A DNA stretch of 64,000 nucleotides from Flexithrix dorotheae DSM 6795. GTDB lineage: Bacteria; Bacteroidota; Bacteroidia; Cytophagales; Flammeovirgaceae. Positions within the stretch are counted from its first letter, which is position 1; each line of letters begins with the position of its first letter. The translations under genes were made by a program, and so were the position numbers. The stretch spans positions 62,001 through 126,000 of the forward strand of contig NZ_KB903430.1 of assembly GCF_000379765.1 (NCBI RefSeq). Direction: 5' to 3'. Positions 36,701-45,166 of this stretch are shown piece by piece. Below the pieces are notes generated by a model. The model was not told where the DNA came from, made no database searches, and worked only from the letters and a program-made list of their open reading frames with translations.

Positions 36701-38846
36701 TTTGGTATATGGTCATGGAAAACCTCTTTCTTTTGAAAACGCAACCGCAACAGTCAATTTTACAGTAGAATATTCAAACGATCCAAATATATTACCAGGT
36801 ATTGTATTATTAAACCCTGAAAAAGACGGGCTCGAATTTGGGACTTCTATTAAAGTCGATTATCTGACTTTTGGAAACACTGAAGAAATTAAGGATATCA
36901 AATTGAAATTAGGAGATAATACACCCATAGTGTTACCTGACCAATCAGGCTCTTATACAATAAATAATGTCAACCCTGGCAATTATGAATTAGTGGCCTC
37001 CATTTATGACTTGGATGGGGCAATAATTTCCTCACCTAATTCAATGTCTTCTGTCAATTTCCAAATGGTGACCTCTACGAACACACCTAGGGTGAAGATA
37101 AAATCTCCGGTTAATAAAGCTTTTATCTATGAAAATGATTTTACAGTAGAATTTGAATTATTTGGAGATAATAGTCTTTATGATCATATTGAGCTAATTT
37201 TGGATGACACTTTAATTATTCCATATTATAAACTAAAAGAACCCAGTTTTACATTTAAAGGGATGGAAAAAGGTGAACATAAAATTGCTATTCAGATGGT
37301 AACTTCTCACCCTCAACCTTTGCCCAATCCAGAATCTAGAGACGAAGTAATTTTTACAGTGGAAGGAGAAGAAGGGAAACCTAAAGTGAAAATTATTTCA
37401 CCTACCGAAAATCAGATTTTCTTCAATTCTAAAATTAAAGTGGATTATGAATTATCTGGTGATCCAAATGCATTTGACCACCTCCACTTCTATCTTGGAG
37501 AAGGCCCACATGAAACTGTTACAGACTTATCTGGTTCTTATACTCTGAAAAAAGAGGTTCCGGCTGGAGAGTATTTCCTTAAAATTCAATTGGTGAATGA
37601 AGGACATGATCCTGTAGATTTTAATACTGCAGTAGATAGTGTAAAAATAAAAATTTCCTCTATTCTACCTGGCCCTTCAAACCTAATGGCAACCGTTCAA
37701 AATCACACAAAGGTTTACCTCAATTGGGATAAAATTATGAGTGATCAAATTACTGGATACAAGATTGAGATGGGAGAGTCTGCAGATGGTCCGTTTGAGA
37801 CGATTGGGGAGGTCGGTAAGGATATAAATAATTTTGTAAAATCAGATGTAAATGAAAATACGGTGTTGTATTTCAGAATTATTACCTTGTCAGGAGCAAA
37901 CTCTTCTAAACCTTCTGATGTTCTGGAAGTAAAAACTAATAATATTCCCATTTTTAAAACCTTTACTCTTGAAGGACTTGAGGATAAAAACTTTAAATTT
38001 AATTATAATGTTATCTCCACATTCTTCGAAGATCCAGATGAGGATCCCTTAAAAAGTATTAAGGTCGTTACCCTCCCCTCCAATGGCAAATTACTGAAAG
38101 GTGAGAAGGTAATATCTGAAAATGAAGTTATTTCTCAAAGTGGTTTAGATTCCTTGATCTTTGCTCCAGATGAAAATTGGTCCGGAAATACAGGATTTGA
38201 AATAAAGGGAAATGATGGGTTTATTTTTTCTGATGCCACTAAGGCAAATATTAAAATTAAGGAAGTAAATGATCTTCCAACTGCCCTAATACTAAATGAT
38301 TCTACAATAGAAGAAGGTAATTCAATAGGAGATATTATTGGCACATTTTCTACAACTGATGTAGACGATAACAACCATACTTATTCTATTGTAAATAAAG
38401 CACTTGTTGGCAATCAGTTCGGAATTGATAAGAACCTATTGGTAGCTAAAGTACCATTTAAATTTAATGATCCTCAAAATTCTTATTCTGTTGTTGTCGA
38501 AACTATGGATGACCAAGGAGGAAAATTTAAGAAATCATTTTTGATTTCAATAGAGCAGAAACAGGTCACAGGAATTCCTGAAGAATTACTAATAAATGGG
38601 GTGTCGGTTTTTCCTAATCCTTTTAACAACCAGATTTTTATAGAAATTGATAATGAAAATCTGGGAGGATACGAAATTAAAATAATTGATTTATCCGGTA
38701 AAATGATAGCCAGGGAAGTAATGGAGAAGACTAGTAAAACATTGAATAAAAAAATTGAATTACCATCCATTCCAAAAGGATTATACTTATTAAGAATTAC
38801 AAATAATAAACATAGTTTTATAGAAAAAATCTATAAAGAAAATTAA
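33711..38846 (+). CDS. T9SS-sorted multidomain protein with glucose/sorbosone dehydrogenase-like domain
   Basis: 1711 residues. Signal peptide (1-about 24), then a soluble PQQ-type glucose/sorbosone dehydrogenase-like propeller (about 45-405; NHYHMGGALDFANDG, IYAWGLRNPF, GNSITGGFIYRG). Next come a PKD domain (about 417-497, TWNFGDG), a second PKD-like domain (about 500-600), a beta domain (about 603-682), a CBM6-like domain (about 686-828, LLEAEDHF), FN3 (832-920), four Ig-like repeats of about 95 residues (from about 928, 1030, 1124 and 1224), FN3, two cadherin-like domains and a T9SS sorting domain (about 1630-1711, VSVFPNPFNNQIFIEI). It is likely a surface sugar-binding oxidoreductase or adhesin; whether PQQ binds is not shown. 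Confidence 0.88.
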   Translation: MKKTNTLLLLLAQLFFLHHSLIALDGLKKASEVKYNFQLPEKFQDELITSGLQQPTDVEFLPNSKAIISQKDGKIWIVDPYSTSPELKQLIQLENVDKEFERGLLTMVVDPDFETNGYFYAYYSTTDYKLKLSRFKIVDEKASLDSETVIWETEPNYLNPAVNHYHMGGALDFANDGTIFLVIGDLEEPNNAQNLKEYNGKLLRINKDGSIPNDNPFYNNGLGQGPNGELSEIYAWGLRNPFKGTTDKETGIFIMGEVGGNKHESSWEDVHYAVKEANYGWPDCGESGRDEDGSCVGPNFVDPIYTYAHIPNRGNSITGGFIYRGTNLPQEYQGQYIFADYAQSWIRFIRMDENLVPLDGSGEENATTIRKPTGFGLVDIEVGPKGELFYLLFNVKEPNSGEFKKIFFAGESTPIITKAKADILQGENPLQVNFEGSAKITDNSPLTYTWNFGDGNIANSANATHTYTDKGTYKARLTVSTQENVSVNSDEITIKVGKLPVANILSPLNGTKFKAGQVIQYNGEASDPDGVIKDENYRWDVEFLHDDHTHPFIDGQIGKAGQVKLASSGHSFDGETGFIFSLTVTDSDNLSTSVSDTVFPQKAELSLATDPMGLTIHLEGNPRPTPFKINELVGFESEVSIISPQTLNGKTYQFVGWSDNGAKTHIYKNPDINSTLTAYFTELETTLLEAEDHFQIVRDTVLDPPKAAIGILGFELASNKKAVSIYDKGDVIKIPFTTKTDGDYLINVRVRSGVEGNAQNYWPNGYLFKLDGNDVTLVGDEETLTYTPEQGKMYLGIMKSEKIKLSPGQHELFIEANSNWGNVDYVDIIKTNDDTPPTAPTLSKNKVTDKTVSLQWSPSLDNSGIDGYIVYQNGDSIAKTPKIEFIASKLTPDTNYEFNVVGVDKTKNRSELSNTIKVKTSAKVSNEAGVLIKYPCEGEIVQGPDLEVGYALFGNNNLYDHLYFTLDDNPKKMGHDLSSEGFLFNNLEPGEHTIKIDLVYGHGKPLSFENATATVNFTVEYSNDPNILPGIVLLNPEKDGLEFGTSIKVDYLTFGNTEEIKDIKLKLGDNTPIVLPDQSGSYTINNVNPGNYELVASIYDLDGAIISSPNSMSSVNFQMVTSTNTPRVKIKSPVNKAFIYENDFTVEFELFGDNSLYDHIELILDDTLIIPYYKLKEPSFTFKGMEKGEHKIAIQMVTSHPQPLPNPESRDEVIFTVEGEEGKPKVKIISPTENQIFFNSKIKVDYELSGDPNAFDHLHFYLGEGPHETVTDLSGSYTLKKEVPAGEYFLKIQLVNEGHDPVDFNTAVDSVKIKISSILPGPSNLMATVQNHTKVYLNWDKIMSDQITGYKIEMGESADGPFETIGEVGKDINNFVKSDVNENTVLYFRIITLSGANSSKPSDVLEVKTNNIPIFKTFTLEGLEDKNFKFNYNVISTFFEDPDEDPLKSIKVVTLPSNGKLLKGEKVISENEVISQSGLDSLIFAPDENWSGNTGFEIKGNDGFIFSDATKANIKIKEVNDLPTALILNDSTIEEGNSIGDIIGTFSTTDVDDNNHTYSIVNKALVGNQFGIDKNLLVAKVPFKFNDPQNSYSVVVETMDDQGGKFKKSFLISIEQKQVTGIPEELLINGVSVFPNPFNNQIFIEIDNENLGGYEIKIIDLSGKMIAREVMEKTSKTLNKKIELPSIPKGLYLLRITNNKHSFIEKIYKEN

Positions 38847-38870
38847 AATCACTTTTTTCAATCCTATATG

Positions 38871-38900
38871 AGGCCACCCCTTCCGGGATGGCCTTTTTTT
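38871..38900 (+). terminator. Terminator of the large T9SS cargo gene
   Basis: Stem AGGCCACCCC / GGGATGGCCT with a TTCC loop and one G-T wobble, followed by seven T, 24 bp past the stop. Confidence 0.88.
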
Positions 38901-39017
38901 ATCCAATTTTTTATTTTTCTGAAAAATTTAGTTGAAATTGCATATTGAAGTTTGAGGAATATTTCCTCGGTTCAAGTGTTTTGAATCCTGGTAAACTCAT
39001 TTCAATGCAATGGACTT

Positions 39018-40142
39018 ATGAATGAAGACAAAAGGCTTACTATTGAAAATCTGATCATTGAGGCTACCTATACAAAATCTCCAATAACAGCTCAGAATTT
39101 ACTGTCAAAGGCGATTGACCTTGCTGATTCCTATAACTTTCCCAAGCTTCAGTTTGAATCAAGAGCTCAATACATGCTAATTTGTTTCCGGTCTGGCTTC
39201 CATGACCGAAGCTTAGCCACCTTCCCCTGGCTGTTGGATTACTTTAAAAAAGCACCCGAAAAAGTCAACCAGCAATCCATCTTGGTGCTATATATCACAG
39301 CTGTAAACGGAATTACTGAATTTCCCAATATTTTTCTCGACCAGATCAACCAGGTGTTGGAGGAAATGAAAACCTATTACCTAAAGTTTGGATATAGCCT
39401 GAAGGAGGCCTATAGAATTTCAAGACATGCCATGCTTGAAATGGGTAGAGAAGATTTAGCCCAGGATTTCATGGACAAAGTTGAATCAGCCTCAAAAGGT
39501 CCTTGTATTAATGATTCTCCTGCCTCGGATTTGTTTGCAGAGGTCACTTATTTAGATCATTTGGGGAATTACCAGGAAGCTATTGATACCGCACAACCTT
39601 TATTCAATCAGAGTTATCCTTTCGATAATTTAAACTTCCCTCCTTATACTGCACTTTTAACCTCATTTGTTAAAACCGGACAGATGGATAAAGCAGTTGA
39701 TTGCTTTAAAAAAGCCCAACAATCTGAGTTCCTTACTGAATTCAACCACTTGTGGTACACCTATAAATTCCTCTTCTTTAAAGTTTTAACAAGAAATTTT
39801 GATGAAGCATTGGATTTATTCAAAAACTGCATCGCTCAGGCCATCGGAGGTCATGCCTTTGGACTTTCCTATTTATTTTACCTATCTTCTTCTTTTCTTT
39901 TAAAGCAACTCTCAAAGCAAAAAATTCAAACTTTACACTTAAAACTTCCTAAAACATTTCCTAATTTTAACCCTGAGGGCGAATACAGCTTAGTCTCATT
40001 TCTGGAATGGTTAAATACCGAAATTGATCGTTTAGAGCTACAGTTTAATGCCCGAAATCAAAATGATTTTTTTACCAGATTAAAAATGAATCACCTTGAG
40101 CTCGAAAGTTTTATAAGTGCTAAAAAGATTGATTTAAATTGA
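39018..40142 (+). CDS. TPR-like helical protein, unknown
   Basis: 374 residues, all helical, no signal peptide. Helix pairs such as AQNLLSKAIDLADSYNFPKLQFESRAQ..., LGNYQEAIDTAQPLF and TGQMDKAVDCFKKAQQ have the spacing of tetratricopeptide repeats, suggesting a cytosolic protein-interaction scaffold. No enzymatic motif was seen. It lies between a strong terminator and pncA; partner unknown. Confidence 0.65.
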   Translation: MNEDKRLTIENLIIEATYTKSPITAQNLLSKAIDLADSYNFPKLQFESRAQYMLICFRSGFHDRSLATFPWLLDYFKKAPEKVNQQSILVLYITAVNGITEFPNIFLDQINQVLEEMKTYYLKFGYSLKEAYRISRHAMLEMGREDLAQDFMDKVESASKGPCINDSPASDLFAEVTYLDHLGNYQEAIDTAQPLFNQSYPFDNLNFPPYTALLTSFVKTGQMDKAVDCFKKAQQSEFLTEFNHLWYTYKFLFFKVLTRNFDEALDLFKNCIAQAIGGHAFGLSYLFYLSSSFLLKQLSKQKIQTLHLKLPKTFPNFNPEGEYSLVSFLEWLNTEIDRLELQFNARNQNDFFTRLKMNHLELESFISAKKIDLN

Positions 40143-40197
40143 AAACACTTTTCAGACCTGACCTTTTTTAATCTTCAAAATAAATAATTTTCCCACT

Positions 40198-40815
40198 ATG
40201 AAAGCATTGATTTTAGTTGATATACAATATGATTTTATCTCAGGAGGTGCCTTAGCAGTTCCCGAAGGTGAAACCATTATTCCCACTGTAAATCAGCTCC
40301 AACAGCATTTCGATTTGGTAATTGCCACACAGGATTTCCATCCGGCTGATCATGGCAGTTTCGCAACAAATCATCCGGGTAAAAACCCGGGAGAAGTTAC
40401 CGACCTCAATGGTTTACCTCAAATATTATGGCCTGTTCACTGTGTGCAGGGAACCAGAGGTGTAGATTTTGTGGAGGAATTAAATATGGAAAAGGTGGAA
40501 AAAATTTTCCCCAAAGGAACGGATAAAGGTATTGACAGCTATTCCGGTTTTTTTGACAATGGCCACAAAAAGGCCACGGGGTTAGGAGATTACCTAAAGG
40601 AAAAAGGCGTAAAGGAAGTATTTGTGGTGGGTTTAGCCACAGACTACTGTGTGAAATTCACCGCACTGGATGCCCTGGAATTAGGCTTTGAAACGTATTT
40701 GATAAAAGATGCTTCCCGCGGGGTAAATCTTCAGCCTGGTGATGTGGAAAAAGCAATTAAAGAATTGGACGGTCAGGGAGTCAAAATTGTGGAAAGCAAA
40801 TCCATTTTAGCTTAA
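40198..40815 (+). CDS. pncA: Nicotinamidase
   Basis: 205 residues, the usual length. The isochorismatase-fold triad is visible: Asp8 (LVDIQYDF), a Lys in the IFPKGTDK segment, and Cys in ATDYCVKFTALDAL. The metal-site motif is QDFHPADHGSFA, with Asp and two His. It converts nicotinamide to nicotinic acid in NAD salvage and also acts on pyrazinamide in the family. TIR domains that cleave NAD release nicotinamide, but the TIR gene is 9 kb away, so a link is speculation. Confidence 0.94.
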   Translation: MKALILVDIQYDFISGGALAVPEGETIIPTVNQLQQHFDLVIATQDFHPADHGSFATNHPGKNPGEVTDLNGLPQILWPVHCVQGTRGVDFVEELNMEKVEKIFPKGTDKGIDSYSGFFDNGHKKATGLGDYLKEKGVKEVFVVGLATDYCVKFTALDALELGFETYLIKDASRGVNLQPGDVEKAIKELDGQGVKIVESKSILA

Positions 40816-40871
40816 TGCCACTCCATTCTAAAAAAAATTGATTTTAATTAAATAGGCACTGAAAATTACCA

Positions 40872-41441
40872 TTGGAAAATTCAGACAAACAACTTCTGGA
40901 ACGCATTAAAAGAAATGATGATAGTGCTTTTAAGGAGTTGTTTGAGGCATATTTTAAGATAATGGTGGTCTTTGCACAAAAATTTGTTTCAGATACTGAT
41001 CTCGCTCAGGAACTTGTGCAAGATGTATTTGTAACCTTTTTTGAAAAAAAGAATCATATTAAAGCCGATATTTCCCTTAAATCCTTTCTTTTTAAAAGCA
41101 CCCAGAATAAATGCCTGGACTACCTGAAAACCCAAAAAACAAGGGAAAGTCATCATCAGTTTTTCGATGGAAATTCTGCGGCTAATCCTGTGGAAGAATT
41201 TATGGCAGAGGCTGAACTTTTAAGTCAGATTAATGAGGTAGTTGCTCAACTTTCACCGCAATGCCAAAAAATATTCCTGCTTAGCCGAACCAAAGGTAAA
41301 TCTAATCAGGAGATTGCCAATGACCTCCAATTATCCAAAAGAACGGTAGAAACCCAAATCAGCAAGGCATTAAAATACCTTCGAAAACACCTTCAGCACT
41401 ATCTCTACACCCTTTTATTATTTTTTTTAAAATTCTTCTGA
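40872..41441 (+). CDS. ECF-type RNA polymerase sigma factor
   Basis: 189 residues, starting at TTG (40872); no ATG lies nearby before the conserved region. Sigma region 2 (about 20-85, AQELVQDVFVTFFEKK, YLKTQKTRE) and region 4 (about 125-175, LSPQCQKIFLLSRTKGKSNQ, LSKRTVETQISKAL) are clear. It opens a locus followed 51 bp later by a FecR-type anti-sigma gene and then a TonB receptor, the classical FecI-like surface-signalling arrangement of Bacteroidota. The C-terminus ends in a hydrophobic patch (LYTLLLFFLKFF), which is common in this group. Confidence 0.92.
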   Translation: MENSDKQLLERIKRNDDSAFKELFEAYFKIMVVFAQKFVSDTDLAQELVQDVFVTFFEKKNHIKADISLKSFLFKSTQNKCLDYLKTQKTRESHHQFFDGNSAANPVEEFMAEAELLSQINEVVAQLSPQCQKIFLLSRTKGKSNQEIANDLQLSKRTVETQISKALKYLRKHLQHYLYTLLLFFLKFF

Positions 41442-41469
41442 TTTTAAATACGTGTATCATTTCAGTTAA

Positions 41470-41492
41470 TCGTCTTGTAGGAAATAAGACGA
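41470..41492 (+). promoter_or_regulatory. Hairpin abutting the fecR start, with an RBS-like loop
   Basis: TCGTCTT (41470-41476) and AAGACGA (41486-41492) form a 7-bp stem directly before the ATG at 41493. The 9-nt loop contains AGGA, 10 bp before the start codon. It may present or limit the ribosome site. Inference from sequence. Confidence 0.35.
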
Positions 41493-42482
41493 ATGATTAT
41501 GATAAATGCTATTCCATTTGATGAAGAAATTCTTGTTCGGTACCTTTCAGATGAGGCTTCTCCACAAGATCTGGAAATTATTGAAAGTTGGATTACCTCT
41601 ACTCCTGAAGCATTAGATTACATTGAAAAACTAAAAGAAATCTGGCAGAGCAGTGCAAAACTTCAGGAAATCCAACATATTGACTTAGCTCAGAACTGGG
41701 AAGCCATACAAAGCAAACTGGAAAGACAACCAGTTTTAAAAATTCACGAAAACAAAAACAGCTCAATTAGCTGGGTTTATAAAATTGCTGCTGTTTTAGT
41801 ACTCACACTTGGCCTTAGCTATTTCGGAATTCATTATCTGGATTCACAGCAAACCGAAATCACCGCTTCAACGAATGCCATAAAAATGGTGGAACTGCCC
41901 GATGGCTCAAAAATATGGCTTAATAAAACAGCTAGCCTTTCCTGGGAAAAGGATTTTGGAAGTATTAACCGATCGGTAAACCTGGAAGGAGAAGCCTTTT
42001 TTGAGGTAGTGAAAGATCCGAAAAAACCATTTTTTGTAAATGTTCAAAATACAACTACCAGGGTTTTGGGAACTTCATTTAATGTAGACGGCTCAGAGGA
42101 AATGGTTGAAGTAAGTCTGATCAGTGGTAAGGTAGATTTCTCTACCAATCAGGAAAAGGTAATCTTACTTCCCGGGGAAAAAGCCACCTCTACACCAAAA
42201 GGAATAAAAAAGACTAAGCTCTCAAATCACAATGCAATTGCCTGGAAAACCAAAACTTTAACATTTCAAAACAGCACATTGCAGGAAGTAATTGCAGATA
42301 TGGCCAATTACTACGAAACTGAGTTTGAATTTACCAACCCTGAAATAAAACAATGTACCCTCACCGGAAAATTCAGTGATCTGAGCCTCGATGAGATGAT
42401 TCAGGAACTAAGCTTTTTACTTGATCTTAAATTCCAAAAAGGGAATAATAAAATCCTAATCGATGGAAATAATTGCAATTAA
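41493..42482 (+). CDS. FecR-family anti-sigma factor
   Basis: 329 residues. The cytosolic N-terminal part (about 1-85, with LVRYLSDEASPQDLEIIESW) should bind the sigma factor; a membrane helix (about 91-110) follows, then the periplasmic FecR domain (about 120-215, VELPDGSKIWLNKTASLSW, GEAFFEVVKDPKKPFFV, TTRVLGTSFNV) and a C-terminal DUF4974 domain (about 255-325). It transmits the substrate signal from the TonB receptor to the sigma factor. It follows the sigma gene and precedes the receptor by 21 bp. An alternative ATG lies two codons in. Confidence 0.93.
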   Translation: MIMINAIPFDEEILVRYLSDEASPQDLEIIESWITSTPEALDYIEKLKEIWQSSAKLQEIQHIDLAQNWEAIQSKLERQPVLKIHENKNSSISWVYKIAAVLVLTLGLSYFGIHYLDSQQTEITASTNAIKMVELPDGSKIWLNKTASLSWEKDFGSINRSVNLEGEAFFEVVKDPKKPFFVNVQNTTTRVLGTSFNVDGSEEMVEVSLISGKVDFSTNQEKVILLPGEKATSTPKGIKKTKLSNHNAIAWKTKTLTFQNSTLQEVIADMANYYETEFEFTNPEIKQCTLTGKFSDLSLDEMIQELSFLLDLKFQKGNNKILIDGNNCN

Positions 42483-42503
42483 CAAAAATCAACCAGTGAA
42501 TTA

Positions 42504-45155
42504 ATGAAAATTAAAATTGTAAATTACTTTATGCTACATATTAGGTTTGGCGGGCATTTAAACCTTTTATTTCTCCTGTTTTGGTTTATGGTAAATTCTT
42601 CGTTTGGGCAGGAAAAACTATTGCAGGAAACCGTCATTATTGAAAAGGGTACTTATGACCAGATTGATATCATTAGACTGGTAGAACGGCAACTGGGTGT
42701 CAATTTTGCCTATTCACCCGCTTCTATTAATCCAGAAAAAACCTTTTCCTATGAAGAGGGAATCTTTCCCCTTTCTGAAATTCTCAATGATGTTTTTCCC
42801 GTATCGGAATATGTAATTGGCTACAAAAACCGGAAATTTTTAATAAAAGGAAAGTTTGAGGATGAGCAGAATGAAAGTTCAAAATTTACAATAAGTGGCC
42901 ATGTTACAGACAGTCTCACAGGAGAAACCCTAATTGGAGCCAATATTTACATCCCGGAAATTAAACAGGGAACTCGTTCCAATCCTTACGGTTTTTATTC
43001 AATTACACTCCCAGAAGGGGTATATCAGTTACTTATCTCATTTATTGGATATGAAAGACAAATTTTAAAAATCGATCTGCACCAAAATATCCAATTTGAT
43101 TTCCCCCTCATTCCTAATGAACAAATGCTGCAGGAAATTGAAGTTACTACCGAAACTGAAGAAGAAAACCAAAATGTTGAAAACGCCCAAATGTCTATGC
43201 ATTCCCTGGATCAGAAATTTATTGAAAGTATTCCCGCATTGGTTGGTGAAGGAGATGCGATTAAAGCGATTCAGCTTTTGCCAGGAATTCAATCCATGAC
43301 AGAGGGATCCTCTGGGCTAATTGTAAGAGGAGGAGGACGAGACCAGAATTTAATGCTCCTGGATGAAGCTCCTGTTTATAATCCAGCACATTTGTTCGGG
43401 TTTTACTCTGTATTTAATCCTGATGCGCTCAAGGATTTGAAAATTTACAAAGGCGCTTTTCCGGCAAGTTATGGAGGAAGATTATCTTCAGTAATGGATG
43501 TGAGGATGAAGGAAGGAAACAATCAAAGTTTTGGAGGATCCGGAGGTATTGGTTTGATTTCCAGTCGGTTGACTTTGGAAGGGCCTTTAAAAAAGGATAA
43601 GGGTTCATTTATGCTGAGTGGCAGAAGAACTTATGCAGATGTATTTTTAAAACTGGACCCAAATGACGGTGGGAATGATGTTTATTTTTATGATTTAAAT
43701 GCCAAGTTGAATTATAAGATTGATTCCAAAAATACAGTTTTCCTTTCCGGGTATTTTGGGAGAGATGTTCTCCGGTTTTTCAATCAGTACGAAGCGAATT
43801 GGGGAAATGCTACCGGAACTTTACGGTGGAATCATATTTTCAATGACAGATTGTTTTCCAATTTCAGCCTGATTTACAGTGATTTTCATTATCAAATGCT
43901 TTATTTCTCAGAAGCCGAAACGGTAAATACTTTCAGTTGGAATTCAGGTATCCGGGATTTGAACGGAAAAGCTGATTTCACCTACTTTGTTAAACCCAAC
44001 CTGACCACAAAATTTGGGGCAAATGTTATACACCATCGTTTCGACCCTGGGAATAATCCGGAAACACCTGATCAGAATGTTCCCACTACCAATGCCCTTG
44101 AAAGTGCGTTTTACCTCGCCAATGAGCATCAGATTGGCGAAAAGCTGGCCTTGGAATATGGCATAAGATTTTCCATTTTTCAGAATATTGGAAACGCAAA
44201 AGTGTACCAATTTGATGAAAATTATCAGGTAACGGATTCTGTTCAACATTCCGGAGGAGTTTACCAGACTTTTTCCGGTATAGAACCCCGGTTAAATATT
44301 CGCTACCTGTTAAAAGATAATCAATCGTTGAAACTTTCCTATACCAGAAGTTTGCAATATTTACAAACCCTGACCAATGCCTCCCTCTCCTTTAGTGCTT
44401 TCGATATTCATATCCCTGCTTCTCCCAACATTGAACCACTTATAGGAGATCAGGTTTCCCTGGGCTATTTCCGGAATTTAAAAGACAACCAATTTGAATT
44501 TTCCGTTGAAGCTTATTATAAAAATATGGCCAATGTAATTGACTATATTGACCATGCCAGTCTGGTACAAAACCCCTATCTGGAGGGTGAAATTCGGGCA
44601 GGAAATGGAAAAAGTTATGGACTTGAATTTTTCCTAAAGAAAAACACTGGAAATTTAACCGGCTGGGTGGGTTATACTTTATCGAAAGCTTTCCTTAAAA
44701 TTGAGGCTATAAATGAAGGGAAGCAATATAATGCGCCTTACGATCAACCATATAGTTTTAAGGCCGTAATTAATTACCAAAAATCTACGAGATGGCAGTT
44801 TTCTGGTAATTGGGTGTACAGTACTGGAAATGCTATTAATCTGCCAGTTGGCACCTATAATTATGAAGGGAAACAAGTACCCATCTACGGAGAAAGAAAT
44901 CTAAACCGGCTTCCCAATTACCATCGTCTGGATTTATCTGCTACTTTATTCGCAAAGAAAAATCAATTCAGGAAATTCCAGAGCAGTTGGACATTTGCCC
45001 TTTATAATGCTTACGGGAGGATAAACCCCATAAGTGTAAACTTCCTACCCGAAATCAATAATGAGGGGAAGAAAATAGAACCTCAACACATTGTAGCCAG
45101 GAAAACATACCTGTTTAGCATTGTACCGGCCATTACCTACAACTTTAAATTTTAA
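42504..45155 (+). CDS. TonB-dependent receptor with STN signalling domain
   Basis: 883 residues. Signal peptide (about 1-36, ending SSFGQ), an STN domain (about 45-115) that contacts the anti-sigma factor, a CarboxypepD_reg-like domain (about 127-215, SGHVTDSLTGETLIGANIYI), a plug (about 225-340, GLIVRGGGRDQNLMLLDE) and the beta-barrel ending in aromatic F (YNFKF). Together with the upstream sigma and FecR genes it forms a trans-envelope signalling uptake system. The substrate is not evident; no SusD partner follows, but a DUF4249 lipoprotein does. Confidence 0.93.
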   Translation: MKIKIVNYFMLHIRFGGHLNLLFLLFWFMVNSSFGQEKLLQETVIIEKGTYDQIDIIRLVERQLGVNFAYSPASINPEKTFSYEEGIFPLSEILNDVFPVSEYVIGYKNRKFLIKGKFEDEQNESSKFTISGHVTDSLTGETLIGANIYIPEIKQGTRSNPYGFYSITLPEGVYQLLISFIGYERQILKIDLHQNIQFDFPLIPNEQMLQEIEVTTETEEENQNVENAQMSMHSLDQKFIESIPALVGEGDAIKAIQLLPGIQSMTEGSSGLIVRGGGRDQNLMLLDEAPVYNPAHLFGFYSVFNPDALKDLKIYKGAFPASYGGRLSSVMDVRMKEGNNQSFGGSGGIGLISSRLTLEGPLKKDKGSFMLSGRRTYADVFLKLDPNDGGNDVYFYDLNAKLNYKIDSKNTVFLSGYFGRDVLRFFNQYEANWGNATGTLRWNHIFNDRLFSNFSLIYSDFHYQMLYFSEAETVNTFSWNSGIRDLNGKADFTYFVKPNLTTKFGANVIHHRFDPGNNPETPDQNVPTTNALESAFYLANEHQIGEKLALEYGIRFSIFQNIGNAKVYQFDENYQVTDSVQHSGGVYQTFSGIEPRLNIRYLLKDNQSLKLSYTRSLQYLQTLTNASLSFSAFDIHIPASPNIEPLIGDQVSLGYFRNLKDNQFEFSVEAYYKNMANVIDYIDHASLVQNPYLEGEIRAGNGKSYGLEFFLKKNTGNLTGWVGYTLSKAFLKIEAINEGKQYNAPYDQPYSFKAVINYQKSTRWQFSGNWVYSTGNAINLPVGTYNYEGKQVPIYGERNLNRLPNYHRLDLSATLFAKKNQFRKFQSSWTFALYNAYGRINPISVNFLPEINNEGKKIEPQHIVARKTYLFSIVPAITYNFKF

Positions 45156-45166
45156 GCCAAATCATC

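Noticed and set aside
40198-40815. Functional link between pncA and the TIR NADase
   Set aside because: The genes are 9 kb apart with unrelated genes between; nicotinamidase is a housekeeping enzyme.
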